In this document: piece by piece, positions 34,229 through 43,296 of the stretch
How positions within the stretch are numbered: position 1 is the stretch's first letter
Layout of the letters: every line of letters starts with the position of its first letter
Assembly (NCBI RefSeq): GCF_003994475.1
Contig: NZ_RZNY01000003.1
Span: 310,001-374,000 of the forward strand
Direction of reading: 5' to 3'
Source of the DNA: Paenibacillus anaericanus
GTDB taxonomy: Bacteria; Bacillota; Bacilli; Paenibacillales; Paenibacillaceae
Length of the DNA: 64,000 nucleotides
Notes under the pieces: model-generated
Told to the model about the DNA's origin: nothing
What the model saw: only the letters and a program-made list of their open reading frames with translations
The model's database searches: none
Translations under genes and position numbers: made by a program

Positions 34229-35365
34229 TTATAGTTCTCCTTTCGCAGCGGCCATAAGTTCAGCCTGACGAGATCTTTGCGGGTTAAGCCGCTTATGTTC
34301 TTGAATCATTTCTAGGAAGCGGTCGAACAAATAGTTGTTATCGTACGGTCCTGGCGCTGCCTCTGGATGGTATTGTACCGAGAAAGCCGGATATTCAGTA
34401 TGCTTAAGGCCTTCAATCGTTTTATCGTTATTATTGATGTGGGTAACTTCTAATTTTGTACCTGCAATTGAAGAATCCGTTACTGCGTAACCATGATTCT
34501 GTGAAGTGATGTAGCAACGTCCTGATTGCAGTTCCTTCACAGGGTGATTCCCACCGCGATGACCAAATTTCAGTTTCTGTGTATCCGCACCGCAAGCCAG
34601 TGCAAACAACTGGTGACCTAAGCAAATACCGAAGATTGGATACTCACCAAGTAGCTCTGAGACCATCTTAACTGCGTAAGGCACATCCTTCGGGTCCCCA
34701 GGGCCATTGGATAATTGAATTCCATCCGGTTGCAGACGGCGAATTTCTTCAGCAGTTGTATCATGTGGTACCACAATTACATCACAATCGCGTTTATTTA
34801 ATTCACGTAGAATACCGCTTTTAGCTCCAAAATCAACGAGTACGATCCGTTCTTTTGCACCCGGGCTAGTGTAAATATGTTTCGTTGAAGTTTGTGCTAC
34901 TTGGTTGCGAAGTTCTTCGATGGACGTTGCCGCCATCATTCCCTTTAACTCTTGATCTGATTTAGAAGAGGTTGTAATAATCCCCTTCATTGTGCCATGT
35001 TGGCGGATGATCCGAGTAAGCATACGTGTATCTATATCATGAATCCCCGGAATGTTATATTCCTTCAGCAAATCTCCTAGATTATATTGTGCACGCCAGT
35101 TACTTGGCGTTGGTTCATAACGGCGTACAACAAATCCGTGAATGGATGGGGCGATAGATTCGAAATCATCACGGGCAATACCGTAGTTGCCAATCAGTGG
35201 ATATGTCATCGTTACAATTTGTCCACAGTAAGAAGGATCAGACAATACCTCTTGATAACCTGTAATTCCTGTATTAAAAACGACTTCTCCAGTCATGTCG
35301 CCTTCGGCTCCGAATGATTTTCCGGTAAACAGCGTTCCGTCTTCCAATAACAATCTTGCTTTCAT
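34229..35365 (-). CDS. carA: carbamoyl phosphate synthase small subunit
   Basis: This 378-residue glutamine amidotransferase has the class I triad region GICLGHQL (Cys) and [10 protein letters not shown] (His, Glu) near the end, and an N-terminal CPSase small-chain domain. It supplies ammonia to CarB. The frame opens at a GTG at 35377, but AAGGAG 11 bases upstream of the ATG at 35365 sets the start. It follows pyrC in the operon. Confidence 0.95.
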   Translation of the reverse strand: MKARLLLEDGTLFTGKSFGAEGDMTGEVVFNTGITGYQEVLSDPSYCGQIVTMTYPLIGNYGIARDDFESIAPSIHGFVVRRYEPTPSNWRAQYNLGDLLKEYNIPGIHDIDTRMLTRIIRQHGTMKGIITTSSKSDQELKGMMAATSIEELRNQVAQTSTKHIYTSPGAKERIVLVDFGAKSGILRELNKRDCDVIVVPHDTTAEEIRRLQPDGIQLSNGPGDPKDVPYAVKMVSELLGEYPIFGICLGHQLFALACGADTQKLKFGHRGGNHPVKELQSGRCYITSQNHGYAVTDSSIAGTKLEVTHINNNDKTIEGLKHTEYPAFSVQYHPEAAPGPYDNNYLFDRFLEMIQEHKRLNPQRSRQAELMAAAKGEL

Positions 35366-35399
35366 TTTTCGAAGCACTCCTTATGATCAATTTTATATT

Positions 35400-36692
35400 T
35401 TATGATTGTTCGGACCAAACCACATTACCGTTCACAATAGTTGCAACCGGCCAGCCTTTAAGTTTCCAGCCGATGAATGGCGTGTTACGTCCTTTAGATG
35501 CAAATGTCTCAGGATCAACGGCTTGCTCCTTACTCAAGTCTACAATGGTTAGATCAGCAGGAGCGCCTGGTTCGAGTCTCCCCGCTTGAAGACCGAATAC
35601 ACGAGCTGGATCCTTAGTCATCCGTTCGATCAGAAAGGAAAGACTCCAGCGACCCTTCTCGACAAACTCGCTGTATAGTAGTGGAAACGCCGTTTCGAAA
35701 CCAACTATTCCGAAAGGTGCAAGTTCCATTCCTTTGGCCTTTTCTTCCTCGCTGTGTGGGGCGTGGTCGGTCACGACGATATCGATCGTACCATCTTCCA
35801 GCGCTTCGATGCAGGCTTCAACATCTCTTTTGGAGCGTAGAGGAGGATTCATTTTCCAATTGGCATCCATGCCGGGAATATCCTCTTCGGACAGAATGAG
35901 GTGATGCGGACAAACCTCAGCAGTAACATGAATACCTATTGATTTAGCTTGACGAATCAGTCTAATCGATTGTTCTGTGCTGACATGGCACACATGGTAA
36001 TGAACACCCGTTGCCTCAGCAAGCAGAATGTCCCGACCGACATGAATCGCTTCAGACTCATTTGGAATACCTTTTAACCCATGCCTTCTTGCGAACTCTC
36101 CCTCAGCTACAGGGGCCCCTACTACTAATGAGTTATCCTCACAGTGAGCGATAACCGGCATATCCAGGGAGTGTGCCAGTGCCATAGCATCTTTCATCAT
36201 TTGTGCGTTTTGGACTCCAACACCGTCATCGGTAAAACCGATTGCTCCAGCTTCTTTCAAAGCTGCAAAATCCGTTAACTCGCGTCCCAATTCATTCTTT
36301 GTAATTGCCGCATAGGGTAGAACATTTACTAGACCAGCAGCTTCTGCCTTCTCTTTTACCAAGTTCACAGTCTCAGGAGTATCAATTACTGGACGTGTAT
36401 TTGGCATGCATGCAATCGTTGTGAATCCACCTTTCGCAGCAGATCTTGAGCCTGACTCAATCGTTTCCTTATGTTCAAAACCAGGTTCGCGCAAATGCAC
36501 ATGCATATCGATGAATCCTGGTGTAACTAGCTTGCCAGCAGCATCTATACTTGTAACTTCAGCATTGTCCTCAGGGAACGTAGCGTAATTCTCTTCAATA
36601 GCCTCAATTAATCCGTCTTTCAAAAGAATATGTCTTTGAACTAATTCACCATTATTATCCAAAACACTAGCGTTCCGAATGATAAGTTGCAT
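35400..36692 (-). CDS. pyrC: dihydroorotase
   Basis: This 430-residue class I dihydroorotase closes carbamoyl aspartate to dihydroorotate. The metal-binding HVHLREPG is near residue 60, with further His ligands in VIAHCED and HYHVCHVS, and the Asp in VTDHAPH. The frame is open 15 codons upstream, but GGAGG lies 6-7 bases before the ATG at 36692. Confidence 0.95.
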   Translation of the reverse strand: MQLIIRNASVLDNNGELVQRHILLKDGLIEAIEENYATFPEDNAEVTSIDAAGKLVTPGFIDMHVHLREPGFEHKETIESGSRSAAKGGFTTIACMPNTRPVIDTPETVNLVKEKAEAAGLVNVLPYAAITKNELGRELTDFAALKEAGAIGFTDDGVGVQNAQMMKDAMALAHSLDMPVIAHCEDNSLVVGAPVAEGEFARRHGLKGIPNESEAIHVGRDILLAEATGVHYHVCHVSTEQSIRLIRQAKSIGIHVTAEVCPHHLILSEEDIPGMDANWKMNPPLRSKRDVEACIEALEDGTIDIVVTDHAPHSEEEKAKGMELAPFGIVGFETAFPLLYSEFVEKGRWSLSFLIERMTKDPARVFGLQAGRLEPGAPADLTIVDLSKEQAVDPETFASKGRNTPFIGWKLKGWPVATIVNGNVVWSEQS

Positions 36693-36746
36693 GTATAAAC
36701 CTCCGCTCTTTAATGTGCAATTGAAGTCATGCTTCAATTTAGATTC

Positions 36747-37661
36747 CTATTTCATCGCTCTTTCCATAACTGCCATGCGAATGGGTACTCCATTTTCCAT
36801 TTGCTTGAATATTCGAGATTGCGGATGCTCTACAACTGCATCGTCAATTTCGACATTCCGGTTCACTGGAGCAGGGTGCATGATCATCACGTGTGGAGCA
36901 AGCTTCGCAGCTCTGGCCTCTGTCATCCCATATTGCAGCCTATATTCATCAGCCGATTTCAAAACCCCTACTGCATGGCGTTCCAACTGTACTCGCAACA
37001 TCATCACGACATCAGCACAGAGCGCTTCTTCCATCGATACATAAGGGGCATATGCTGCCAGTTCAGGCGCCTGCATACTTTCCGGTGCAGTAAATTTCAC
37101 TTCAGCGCCAAGCTTCTGCAGCGCCCAGAGGTTTGAGCGAGCTACCCGGCTGTGTTTGATGTCGCCAATAATCGACACCTTAAGACCTTTCAACTCACCA
37201 AACTGTTGTTTCATCGTAAACATATCTAGTAGTGCTTGTGTAGGATGCTCATTGTTACCATCACCCGCGTTGACAAGTGGAACCGACACCTTTGATGCAA
37301 GTTGTTCCAACACACCTGCAGGTTTAAGACGAATGACTCCTGCGTCGATCCCCATCGATTCCAACGTGCGAACCGTGTCATAAATCGATTCCCCTTTTTC
37401 GACACTAGATACAGCAGATGAGAAGTTCAATACCTCCGCACCTAATCGTTTCTGTGCCATTTCAAAAGAGAAGCGAGTACGGGTACTGTTCTCGAAAAAC
37501 ATATTCGCAACAAACTTGTCCTTCAGAACGGGTGTGACCTTCTCACTTTGTCCTTCCCAGTAAGCTGCTCGATCCAGTATTGAAGTGATCTCAGTCGCAC
37601 TCAGATCCTTTAGGCCAAGCAAGCTCCGATCTTTCAATGTTGCAGATGTCATCGTCATCAT
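36747..37661 (-). CDS. pyrB: aspartate carbamoyltransferase
   Basis: This 304-residue catalytic chain has the carbamoyl phosphate motif FENSTRTRFSFE, HPTQALLD, and the C-terminal MHPAPVNRNVEI. It forms carbamoyl aspartate. It follows pyrR after 2 bases with no pyrP between them. No pyrI is present, as usual for bacilli. GGGGGA lies 8 bases before the first ATG. Confidence 0.95.
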   Translation of the reverse strand: MMTMTSATLKDRSLLGLKDLSATEITSILDRAAYWEGQSEKVTPVLKDKFVANMFFENSTRTRFSFEMAQKRLGAEVLNFSSAVSSVEKGESIYDTVRTLESMGIDAGVIRLKPAGVLEQLASKVSVPLVNAGDGNNEHPTQALLDMFTMKQQFGELKGLKVSIIGDIKHSRVARSNLWALQKLGAEVKFTAPESMQAPELAAYAPYVSMEEALCADVVMMLRVQLERHAVGVLKSADEYRLQYGMTEARAAKLAPHVMIMHPAPVNRNVEIDDAVVEHPQSRIFKQMENGVPIRMAVMERAMK

Positions 37662-37663
37662 GT

Positions 37664-38230
<567 letters not shown>

Positions 38231-38252
38231 TTACCCGGTACCGTGATAGGCG

Positions 38253-38412
38253 CAAAAAAAGACTCCTTACCTATATTTAGGCAAGGAGTCTTTAGTCACA
38301 GTTTACAACCATGACTGTCATGTGGATCCAAGGCAGACCAACGCCATAAGCGCAGTCTCCCTAAGAAACCCATTCACGTTACCTTGCCAGCCTCACGGGA
38401 CTGAATTAAAGG
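38253..38412 (-). promoter_or_regulatory. PyrR-dependent attenuator (pyr leader)
   Basis: The leader contains the PyrR anti-antiterminator loop (AGTCCCGTGAGGCTGGCAAG, about 38390-38412). It ends in an intrinsic terminator in which AAAGACTCCTT pairs with AAGGAGTCTTT before a T run (38253-38293). This is the classical arrangement; a single attenuator is seen. Confidence 0.85.
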
Positions 38413-38431
38413 TTCATATTGATTTACATGA

Positions 38432-38460
38432 ATTATGACAGAATGCGCTAAACCTGTCAA
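38432..38460 (-). promoter_or_regulatory. sigma-A promoter of the pyr operon
   Basis: TTGACA and CATAAT are separated by 17 bases on the minus strand, 20 bases before the attenuator. Confidence 0.8.
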
Positions 38461-38614
38461 GACAACGAACCTGGTAAAAAATTGTAATCCCATGCAAGAC
38501 AAATTGTATAATTGATTCTCTATTGTGCATAAGCAATGTCTGTTATCTTATAATTATACATTAAATATAATAATTATACAATAACGTTCTATGTTAACTT
38601 TTTCAGAAATGAAA

Positions 38615-38651
38615 CAAAAAAAAGAGAACACGTTCTTTCTTCGTGTCCTCT
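38615..38651 (-). terminator. terminator of dapL
   Basis: On the minus strand GAGGACACG pairs with CGTGTTCTC and is followed by a run of eight Ts. Confidence 0.85.
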
Positions 38652-38675
38652 CCTTGCCATCCCATTCCAGCAAAT

Positions 38676-39929
38676 TTAAAACTGAAACTTAACTTCACCA
38701 AGACGAGCCTTGATTTCAGAAATAACTGCCTTTTCCGCTGCTTCATCGTTTGCTTCAAATGTTACCGAGAAACGGACATAATGACCTGCATCATCCCACG
38801 GTACTGTCGAAATTAACTTTTCTCGAATCAAATATTGAGCAAAGTCCTCCGCTGTCTCAAAAGTAGGCCCTCCAACAACTGCCTTTGGTGCCGCTACATA
38901 TAAGAAAAACGATCCCTTTGGTTTCTTTGCCTTAAACCCAAGTTCATTTAATGCTGCAACCAACATCTCATGACGTCTGGAATATTTGGCTGCTATAGAT
39001 TCAGTGATTTCTGGATGAGCTAATCCATACGCTGCTGCTTTCTGAATAGGGATAAATTGTCCAGAGTCATTGTTATCCTTTACATCACTAAATGCTTTGA
39101 CGATCAGTGGATTACCAGCTACAAAGCCTATTCTCCATCCAGTCATATTATAAGACTTAGACAACGAATGAAGCTCAACACCAACATCTTTTGCCCCAGG
39201 GACAGAGAGGAAACTTAGCGGTTTTTGTCCGTCATAAGTTAATGCGGCATACGGAGCATCGTGAACTATAACAACATTGTATTTTTTAGCCCATGCAATA
39301 GCTTCCGCAAAAAATTCTCTCGTTGCACTCGCGCCTGTAGGATTGTTCGGATAGTTCAAATAAAGGAGCTTCGCTTTATAGGCCACTTCTTCTGGAATTG
39401 AGTTCAAGTCCGGCAAAAAGTTATTCTCTTCCGTTAACTCTACAGTATAAACTGTGCCACCCAAATACTTCGTGTGTGTTCCCAAAATCGGATAACCTGG
39501 AACTGTAATAATCGTAATGTCTCCCGGATTAATGAAACAGGTAGGTAGCATAGCAAGCGCTGGCTTGGAGCCGATACAATGCACGATTTCCGTAACTGGG
39601 TCCATTCCATCTACTGCAAACACGTCCTGCAAATAGCGGGCGGCGGCGGTTTTGAACTCTGGAATTCCGTTGTCTGAATATCCTCGATTCTCTAGCTTGG
39701 TAGCTTCCTCAGCCAACTTGGCAACAATCCCGGCATCTGCCATATCATCAGGTTCGCCTATTCCCATATCGATCAATTCTACGTTAGGATAATCCCTTTT
39801 TGCTGCCGCTTTAGCACGTTTAATCTTCTCAAACTTATATATGGCTGTATCCTTACCGTAATTCTCTCCACCGATACGATCCGCAAATTGCCCTTGAATA
39901 TAAGTATCTTGATAACTCTCTATCGTCAT
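38676..39929 (-). CDS. dapL: LL-diaminopimelate aminotransferase (class I/II)
   Basis: This 417-residue PLP aminotransferase has the Schiff-base Lys258 in SLSKSYNMTGWR, LNYPNNPTGA and the C-terminal Arg in VRFSVTFEA. Length and the N-terminal GQFADRIGGENYGKDTAIYKFEKIKRAK fit the bacterial DapL group, which converts tetrahydrodipicolinate to LL-DAP in one step of lysine and wall synthesis. Another aminotransferase specificity cannot be excluded. It is monocistronic. Confidence 0.75.
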   Translation of the reverse strand: MTIESYQDTYIQGQFADRIGGENYGKDTAIYKFEKIKRAKAAAKRDYPNVELIDMGIGEPDDMADAGIVAKLAEEATKLENRGYSDNGIPEFKTAAARYLQDVFAVDGMDPVTEIVHCIGSKPALAMLPTCFINPGDITIITVPGYPILGTHTKYLGGTVYTVELTEENNFLPDLNSIPEEVAYKAKLLYLNYPNNPTGASATREFFAEAIAWAKKYNVVIVHDAPYAALTYDGQKPLSFLSVPGAKDVGVELHSLSKSYNMTGWRIGFVAGNPLIVKAFSDVKDNNDSGQFIPIQKAAAYGLAHPEITESIAAKYSRRHEMLVAALNELGFKAKKPKGSFFLYVAAPKAVVGGPTFETAEDFAQYLIREKLISTVPWDDAGHYVRFSVTFEANDEAAEKAVISEIKARLGEVKFQF

Positions 39930-40059
39930 AACTATCCATCTCCTTCAAGAAAATCTACTTTTATAAATATGAAGGATGGCGGGTTTTTATAGAATGGATT
40001 AATTACCACAACGTTTGTACTTTTTTATTTTTCGACTACAATTACGGCTCAATGCCAAA

Positions 40060-40283
40060 ATCAGTGATTGACGCCTCTTAAATGAATCGCTACGGGTTCG
40101 GAGGGTTCTTGCGATCGCTGTTAAAGCCTTATTTCTTGAATAGAAAAGGATTAGTGGTTGAAATAGGGCTTTAAAGGCGAACACAGCTTATGCTTCCGAT
40201 GTAGCTTTCCTAAGGAAAGCTTTTAGTTTCTTCAGAATCCCTCCGACCCTTCGCTCTGTTCGCTCGTCTAGCCAACCACTGAT
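40060..40283. repeat. 224-bp MITE-like element with nested hairpins
   Basis: The ends ATCAGTGATTG (40060-40070) and CAACCACTGAT (40273-40283) are inverted repeats with one mismatch in 11. Inside are an outer stem (40094-40109 with 40234-40249, two bulges), an inner stem (40121-40135 with 40160-40174, 14 of 15 paired) and a perfect 9-bp palindrome (40203-40221). No significant coding frame is present. It fills most of the gap between dapL and rluD. Confidence 0.55.
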
Positions 40284-40311
40284 ATCTAGATTGAGCCAAA
40301 ATTACACAACT

Positions 40312-40373
40312 AAAAAAAACACCCTCGGGCGTCAATTCCGAAATTACACGGAACTGACACTCGGGGTGTTTCA
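40312..40373 (-). terminator. terminator of the lspA-rluD operon
   Basis: A long imperfect stem pairs ACACCCCGAGTGTCAGTTCCG with CGGAATTGACGCCCGAGGGTGT on the minus strand and ends in eight Ts. Confidence 0.9.
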
Positions 40374-40400
40374 ATCAGAGCATACAGATAACAGATACTC

Positions 40401-41348
40401 CTATCGATTACGAAGTGCAAGAAGCACTTCCTCCATATCGTCAGGAAGCGGTGCAGTAAATTCCAAGTACTGCTCACTTGAAGGATGAACAAAACCGAGA
40501 ACTGCAGCATGCAATGCTTGTCCATTCATCTTAATACCTTTACTCCGACCATATAACGGATCACCTACAATCGGGTGACCGATAAACTTCATGTGAACAC
40601 GAATTTGATGTGTTCTGCCTGTCTCGAGCTTCAGTTCTAACAGTGTATAATCTCCAAATCGCTCTACAACCTGAAAATGTGTGACTGCTTCCTTGCTGTT
40701 GCGGTCAATTACTGTATACATTTTGCGATCATGTGGATCCCGGCCAATTGGGGCATCAACAGTTCCCTGATCATGACTCAAATTACCGTGAACAAGCGCA
40801 AAATACTTTCGAGTTACCGAGTGCTCTTTAAGCTGAGCAGCAAGTGACGCATGTGCTTTATCATTCTTAGCAGCCATGATCAAACCAGAAGTATCCTTAT
40901 CGATGCGATGAACAATGCCAGGGCGTAATTCTCCATTAATGCCAGAGAGATCTTGACAGTGATACATCAAAGCATTCACAAGCGTGCCCGACGGATGTCC
41001 TGGAGCAGGATGGACGACCATACCGCGTTCCTTGTTGATCACAATTACATCTTTATCTTCGAAATAAACATCTAGTGGAATATGCTCAGGAACAATTTCT
41101 GTATATTCTGGTGCAGGTATAATCAATGTTACCAAATCACCTTCGGCCACTTTATGGTTCACTTTGACTTGCGCACCATTGACTGTGATATCTCCGTTTT
41201 GAATCCATAGCTGGATTTGACTACGTGACATATCTTCGCCTAGCAGCGCCTTAACATATTTATCAATCCGCTCCTTGGCTGATGCAGTCTCTACCTTCCA
41301 CTCCATCATTCCACTTTCCGTATCAGCAAAGGTTTTGTTATCGTTCAT
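40401..41348 (-). CDS. rluD: RluD-type rRNA pseudouridine synthase (YlyB)
   Basis: The 315-residue protein has an N-terminal S4 domain (residues 28-85) and a pseudouridine synthase domain with the catalytic HRIDKDTSGLIM. It then has TGRTHQIRVHM and GDPLYG, marks of the RluA/RluD group. It modifies 23S rRNA. The ATG overlaps the lspA stop by 4 bases, the ylyB position in bacilli. Confidence 0.9.
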   Translation of the reverse strand: MNDNKTFADTESGMMEWKVETASAKERIDKYVKALLGEDMSRSQIQLWIQNGDITVNGAQVKVNHKVAEGDLVTLIIPAPEYTEIVPEHIPLDVYFEDKDVIVINKERGMVVHPAPGHPSGTLVNALMYHCQDLSGINGELRPGIVHRIDKDTSGLIMAAKNDKAHASLAAQLKEHSVTRKYFALVHGNLSHDQGTVDAPIGRDPHDRKMYTVIDRNSKEAVTHFQVVERFGDYTLLELKLETGRTHQIRVHMKFIGHPIVGDPLYGRSKGIKMNGQALHAAVLGFVHPSSEQYLEFTAPLPDDMEEVLLALRNR

Positions 41349-41845
41349 ACGTTCTCCTCTTGTTGTTCTTGTCCTGAAAGTGCAGCTTGTTTCTCTCTGC
41401 GCATTTCAAGCAATGAATCTAGTACAATCAACACAGCTCCTACAACAATGCCGGAGTCCGCCACGTTAAATATCGGAAACGTATAGCTCCCGAAATTAAG
41501 CTGAAGAAAATCAACTACTTCCCCAGTTACTGCGCGATCCAGAAAGTTCCCGAGTGCTCCGCCCAAAACAAGCGAAAGTGCTAAAGGGAGTATTTTGTTT
41601 GGAGTGTGCTTCACTTTTTGTAAAAACCAAATAATCCCTACTACAACAACAGTTGTTATTAAAATAAAAAACACCCGACGGCCCTCTAATATGCCAAATG
41701 CCGCGCCACTGTTGCGATGAGATGTGATGAGGAAGAAGTCGCCAATAACCGGGATTTGTTCTCCCAAAGTCATTCTAGTTGCGATCAAATACTTCGTTCC
41801 TTGGTCAATAAGAAAAACAATCAATGCGATTAGATAGTATACCAC
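41345..41845 (-). CDS. lspA: lipoprotein signal peptidase (signal peptidase II)
   Basis: This 166-residue membrane aspartic protease has four helices and both catalytic Asps, in LGNFLDR and FNVADSGI. It cleaves the signal peptide of prolipoproteins, such as those encoded in this window. The frame opens at 41902, but GAGGTGA eight bases upstream of a GTG at 41845 gives the usual length and start. Confidence 0.92.
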   Translation of the reverse strand: MVYYLIALIVFLIDQGTKYLIATRMTLGEQIPVIGDFFLITSHRNSGAAFGILEGRRVFFILITTVVVVGIIWFLQKVKHTPNKILPLALSLVLGGALGNFLDRAVTGEVVDFLQLNFGSYTFPIFNVADSGIVVGAVLIVLDSLLEMRREKQAALSGQEQQEENV

Positions 41846-42044
41846 GCAGTAAGTCACCTCGTTTTTCGTCTTCCTGCCAACATCTGAGGCAGAATTAACC
41901 ACATATACGCCTTGTATATTGTAGCACAGCGGGAATTAACCCGTCCATGCACGAAAGGATTTTCCTTAGGTAAAACGTCATGCTTTTGCGCAAAATATCA
42001 TCATGACGAAATACCCAACATCGTTATTACGAAAGGAGCACCTC

Positions 42045-42779
42045 ATGACCCATCTGACGAAGCAACAGTTAACTGAACTTACGTCAAAGCTCCAAGCCGA
42101 TCAAGATTCCCTTATCCAGCATCTGGAACACAATGATCATTACGGAATAGGACGATCTATGCGTGACAATACAAGCGAGTTCAGCTCGCTTGACAATCAT
42201 CCCGCCGATATTGGAACAGAGCTTTTTGAGCGCGAAAAAGATTTAGCACTCTGTGATCATGATGAACTACAATTGACCCGTATTGAGGACGCACTGGAGC
42301 GAATCGCCACGGGCGAATATGGAGTATGTGCAAACTGCGGCAAGCCCATTAGCTTTGATCGACTGAGCGCCATTCCAGAGACTGCATATTGTAAAGAGCA
42401 CAGCCCTCAGCAATATGTCTCACACGATCGACCTGTGGAAGAGGAAGTACTCTCCCCACCTTTCGGTCGAACCAGTTTGGACGAATTCGAGAATCCAGGG
42501 TTTGACGGCGAAGATGCATGGCAAATTGTAGAGGGCTTTGGTTCTTCCGATTCGCCTGCATACGCCGAAGACTCCAATGTTGACAGCTATAGCGATATTG
42601 GAATCGAAGCAGCCAGCGAGCTGGATGGATTTGTCGAACCTTATGAAAGCTATGTTGCTACAGATATTTATGGGCAAAATGTTTTCTTTTATCGCAATGG
42701 ACAATACCATGAATTAATGAGTTCTACAGAACGTCAGGACAGTGAAGATTCTTTGGGAACTGGGCCTAATACGTATTAA
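42045..42779 (+). CDS. YteA family TraR/DksA-type zinc finger regulator
   Basis: This 244-residue protein has an N-terminal coiled helix (residues 1-35) and a DksA/TraR zinc finger CANCGKPI..YCKEH, in which the last ligand is probably His instead of Cys. The remainder is acidic and ends with a short domain containing FFYRNGQYHEL. YteA of bacilli is sporulation-linked and of unknown target. AAAGGAG eight bases upstream fixes the ATG at 42045; 14 codons of open frame upstream lack support. Its stop overlaps the convergent DUF5665 gene by 14 bases. Confidence 0.8.
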   Translation: MTHLTKQQLTELTSKLQADQDSLIQHLEHNDHYGIGRSMRDNTSEFSSLDNHPADIGTELFEREKDLALCDHDELQLTRIEDALERIATGEYGVCANCGKPISFDRLSAIPETAYCKEHSPQQYVSHDRPVEEEVLSPPFGRTSLDEFENPGFDGEDAWQIVEGFGSSDSPAYAEDSNVDSYSDIGIEAASELDGFVEPYESYVATDIYGQNVFFYRNGQYHELMSSTERQDSEDSLGTGPNTY

Positions 42780-43146
42780 GATCCAACTGCCTTTGAACTA
42801 TACGAACGATGTCTGCAATATAGTCACCAATTATAGGAAGATTAAGCGCCCCAAGCAACTGCAGAACATAAATGATGGTCGCCGCAAAAAAAGTAAACCC
42901 TATTGCGATCCCCACTCCCTTGGCTACTCCCGAGAGAATATTCAGCCAAATGAGGCGCCATGGACGATTGAGCAGTTCAGTATATTCCGCAATACGTGAT
43001 CGCTCAAGTTTTTGGATCCATGTCAGGGTCAATTGGTATAGCGCACTCATTTGTTCTTCTGGTGTTCCGGGGATCTTGTCCTTTGCTTGTTCTGGATTGT
43101 CAGTTGGGCCCACAGTTTCAGACGTCTTTCCATTACGATGAATCAT
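42766..43146 (-). CDS. DUF5665 family membrane protein
   Basis: The 126-residue protein has an N-terminal Pro/Thr-rich soluble part and a C-terminal membrane segment (ILSGVAKGVGIAIGFTFFAATIIYVLQLL) with RPWRLIWLN before it. This matches DUF5665. Its role is unknown; the position beside lspA is common in Paenibacillus. Start ATG 43146 lies 13 bases after GAGG, which is long. Confidence 0.75.
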   Translation of the reverse strand: MIHRNGKTSETVGPTDNPEQAKDKIPGTPEEQMSALYQLTLTWIQKLERSRIAEYTELLNRPWRLIWLNILSGVAKGVGIAIGFTFFAATIIYVLQLLGALNLPIIGDYIADIVRIVQRQLDLNTY

Positions 43147-43194
43147 CCATTAATCCCATCCTCTTTTTATACAGAGCCTTTATACTGCCAAAAT

Positions 43195-43249
43195 ACAAAC
43201 GAGCCTGGCCCCCCTTATTTCCAAGGGAATTACGCCATAGCTCGTTTGT
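43195..43249 (-). terminator. terminator of ileS
   Basis: ACAAACGAGC pairs with GCTCGTTTGT, with an inner CCCTT/AAGGG pairing; a T-rich stretch follows on both sides. It lies 48 bases beyond the ileS stop. Confidence 0.7.
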
Positions 43250-43296
43250 TTTTGGTTTATTCTAGTATGACCTTTAAAAGTTATCGCCATTCAAAT

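Noticed and set aside
39999..40184. 61-aa minus-strand open frame between dapL and rluD
   Set aside because: It lies largely within the hairpin-rich element, has no ribosome-binding site and the product is a basic low-complexity sequence.
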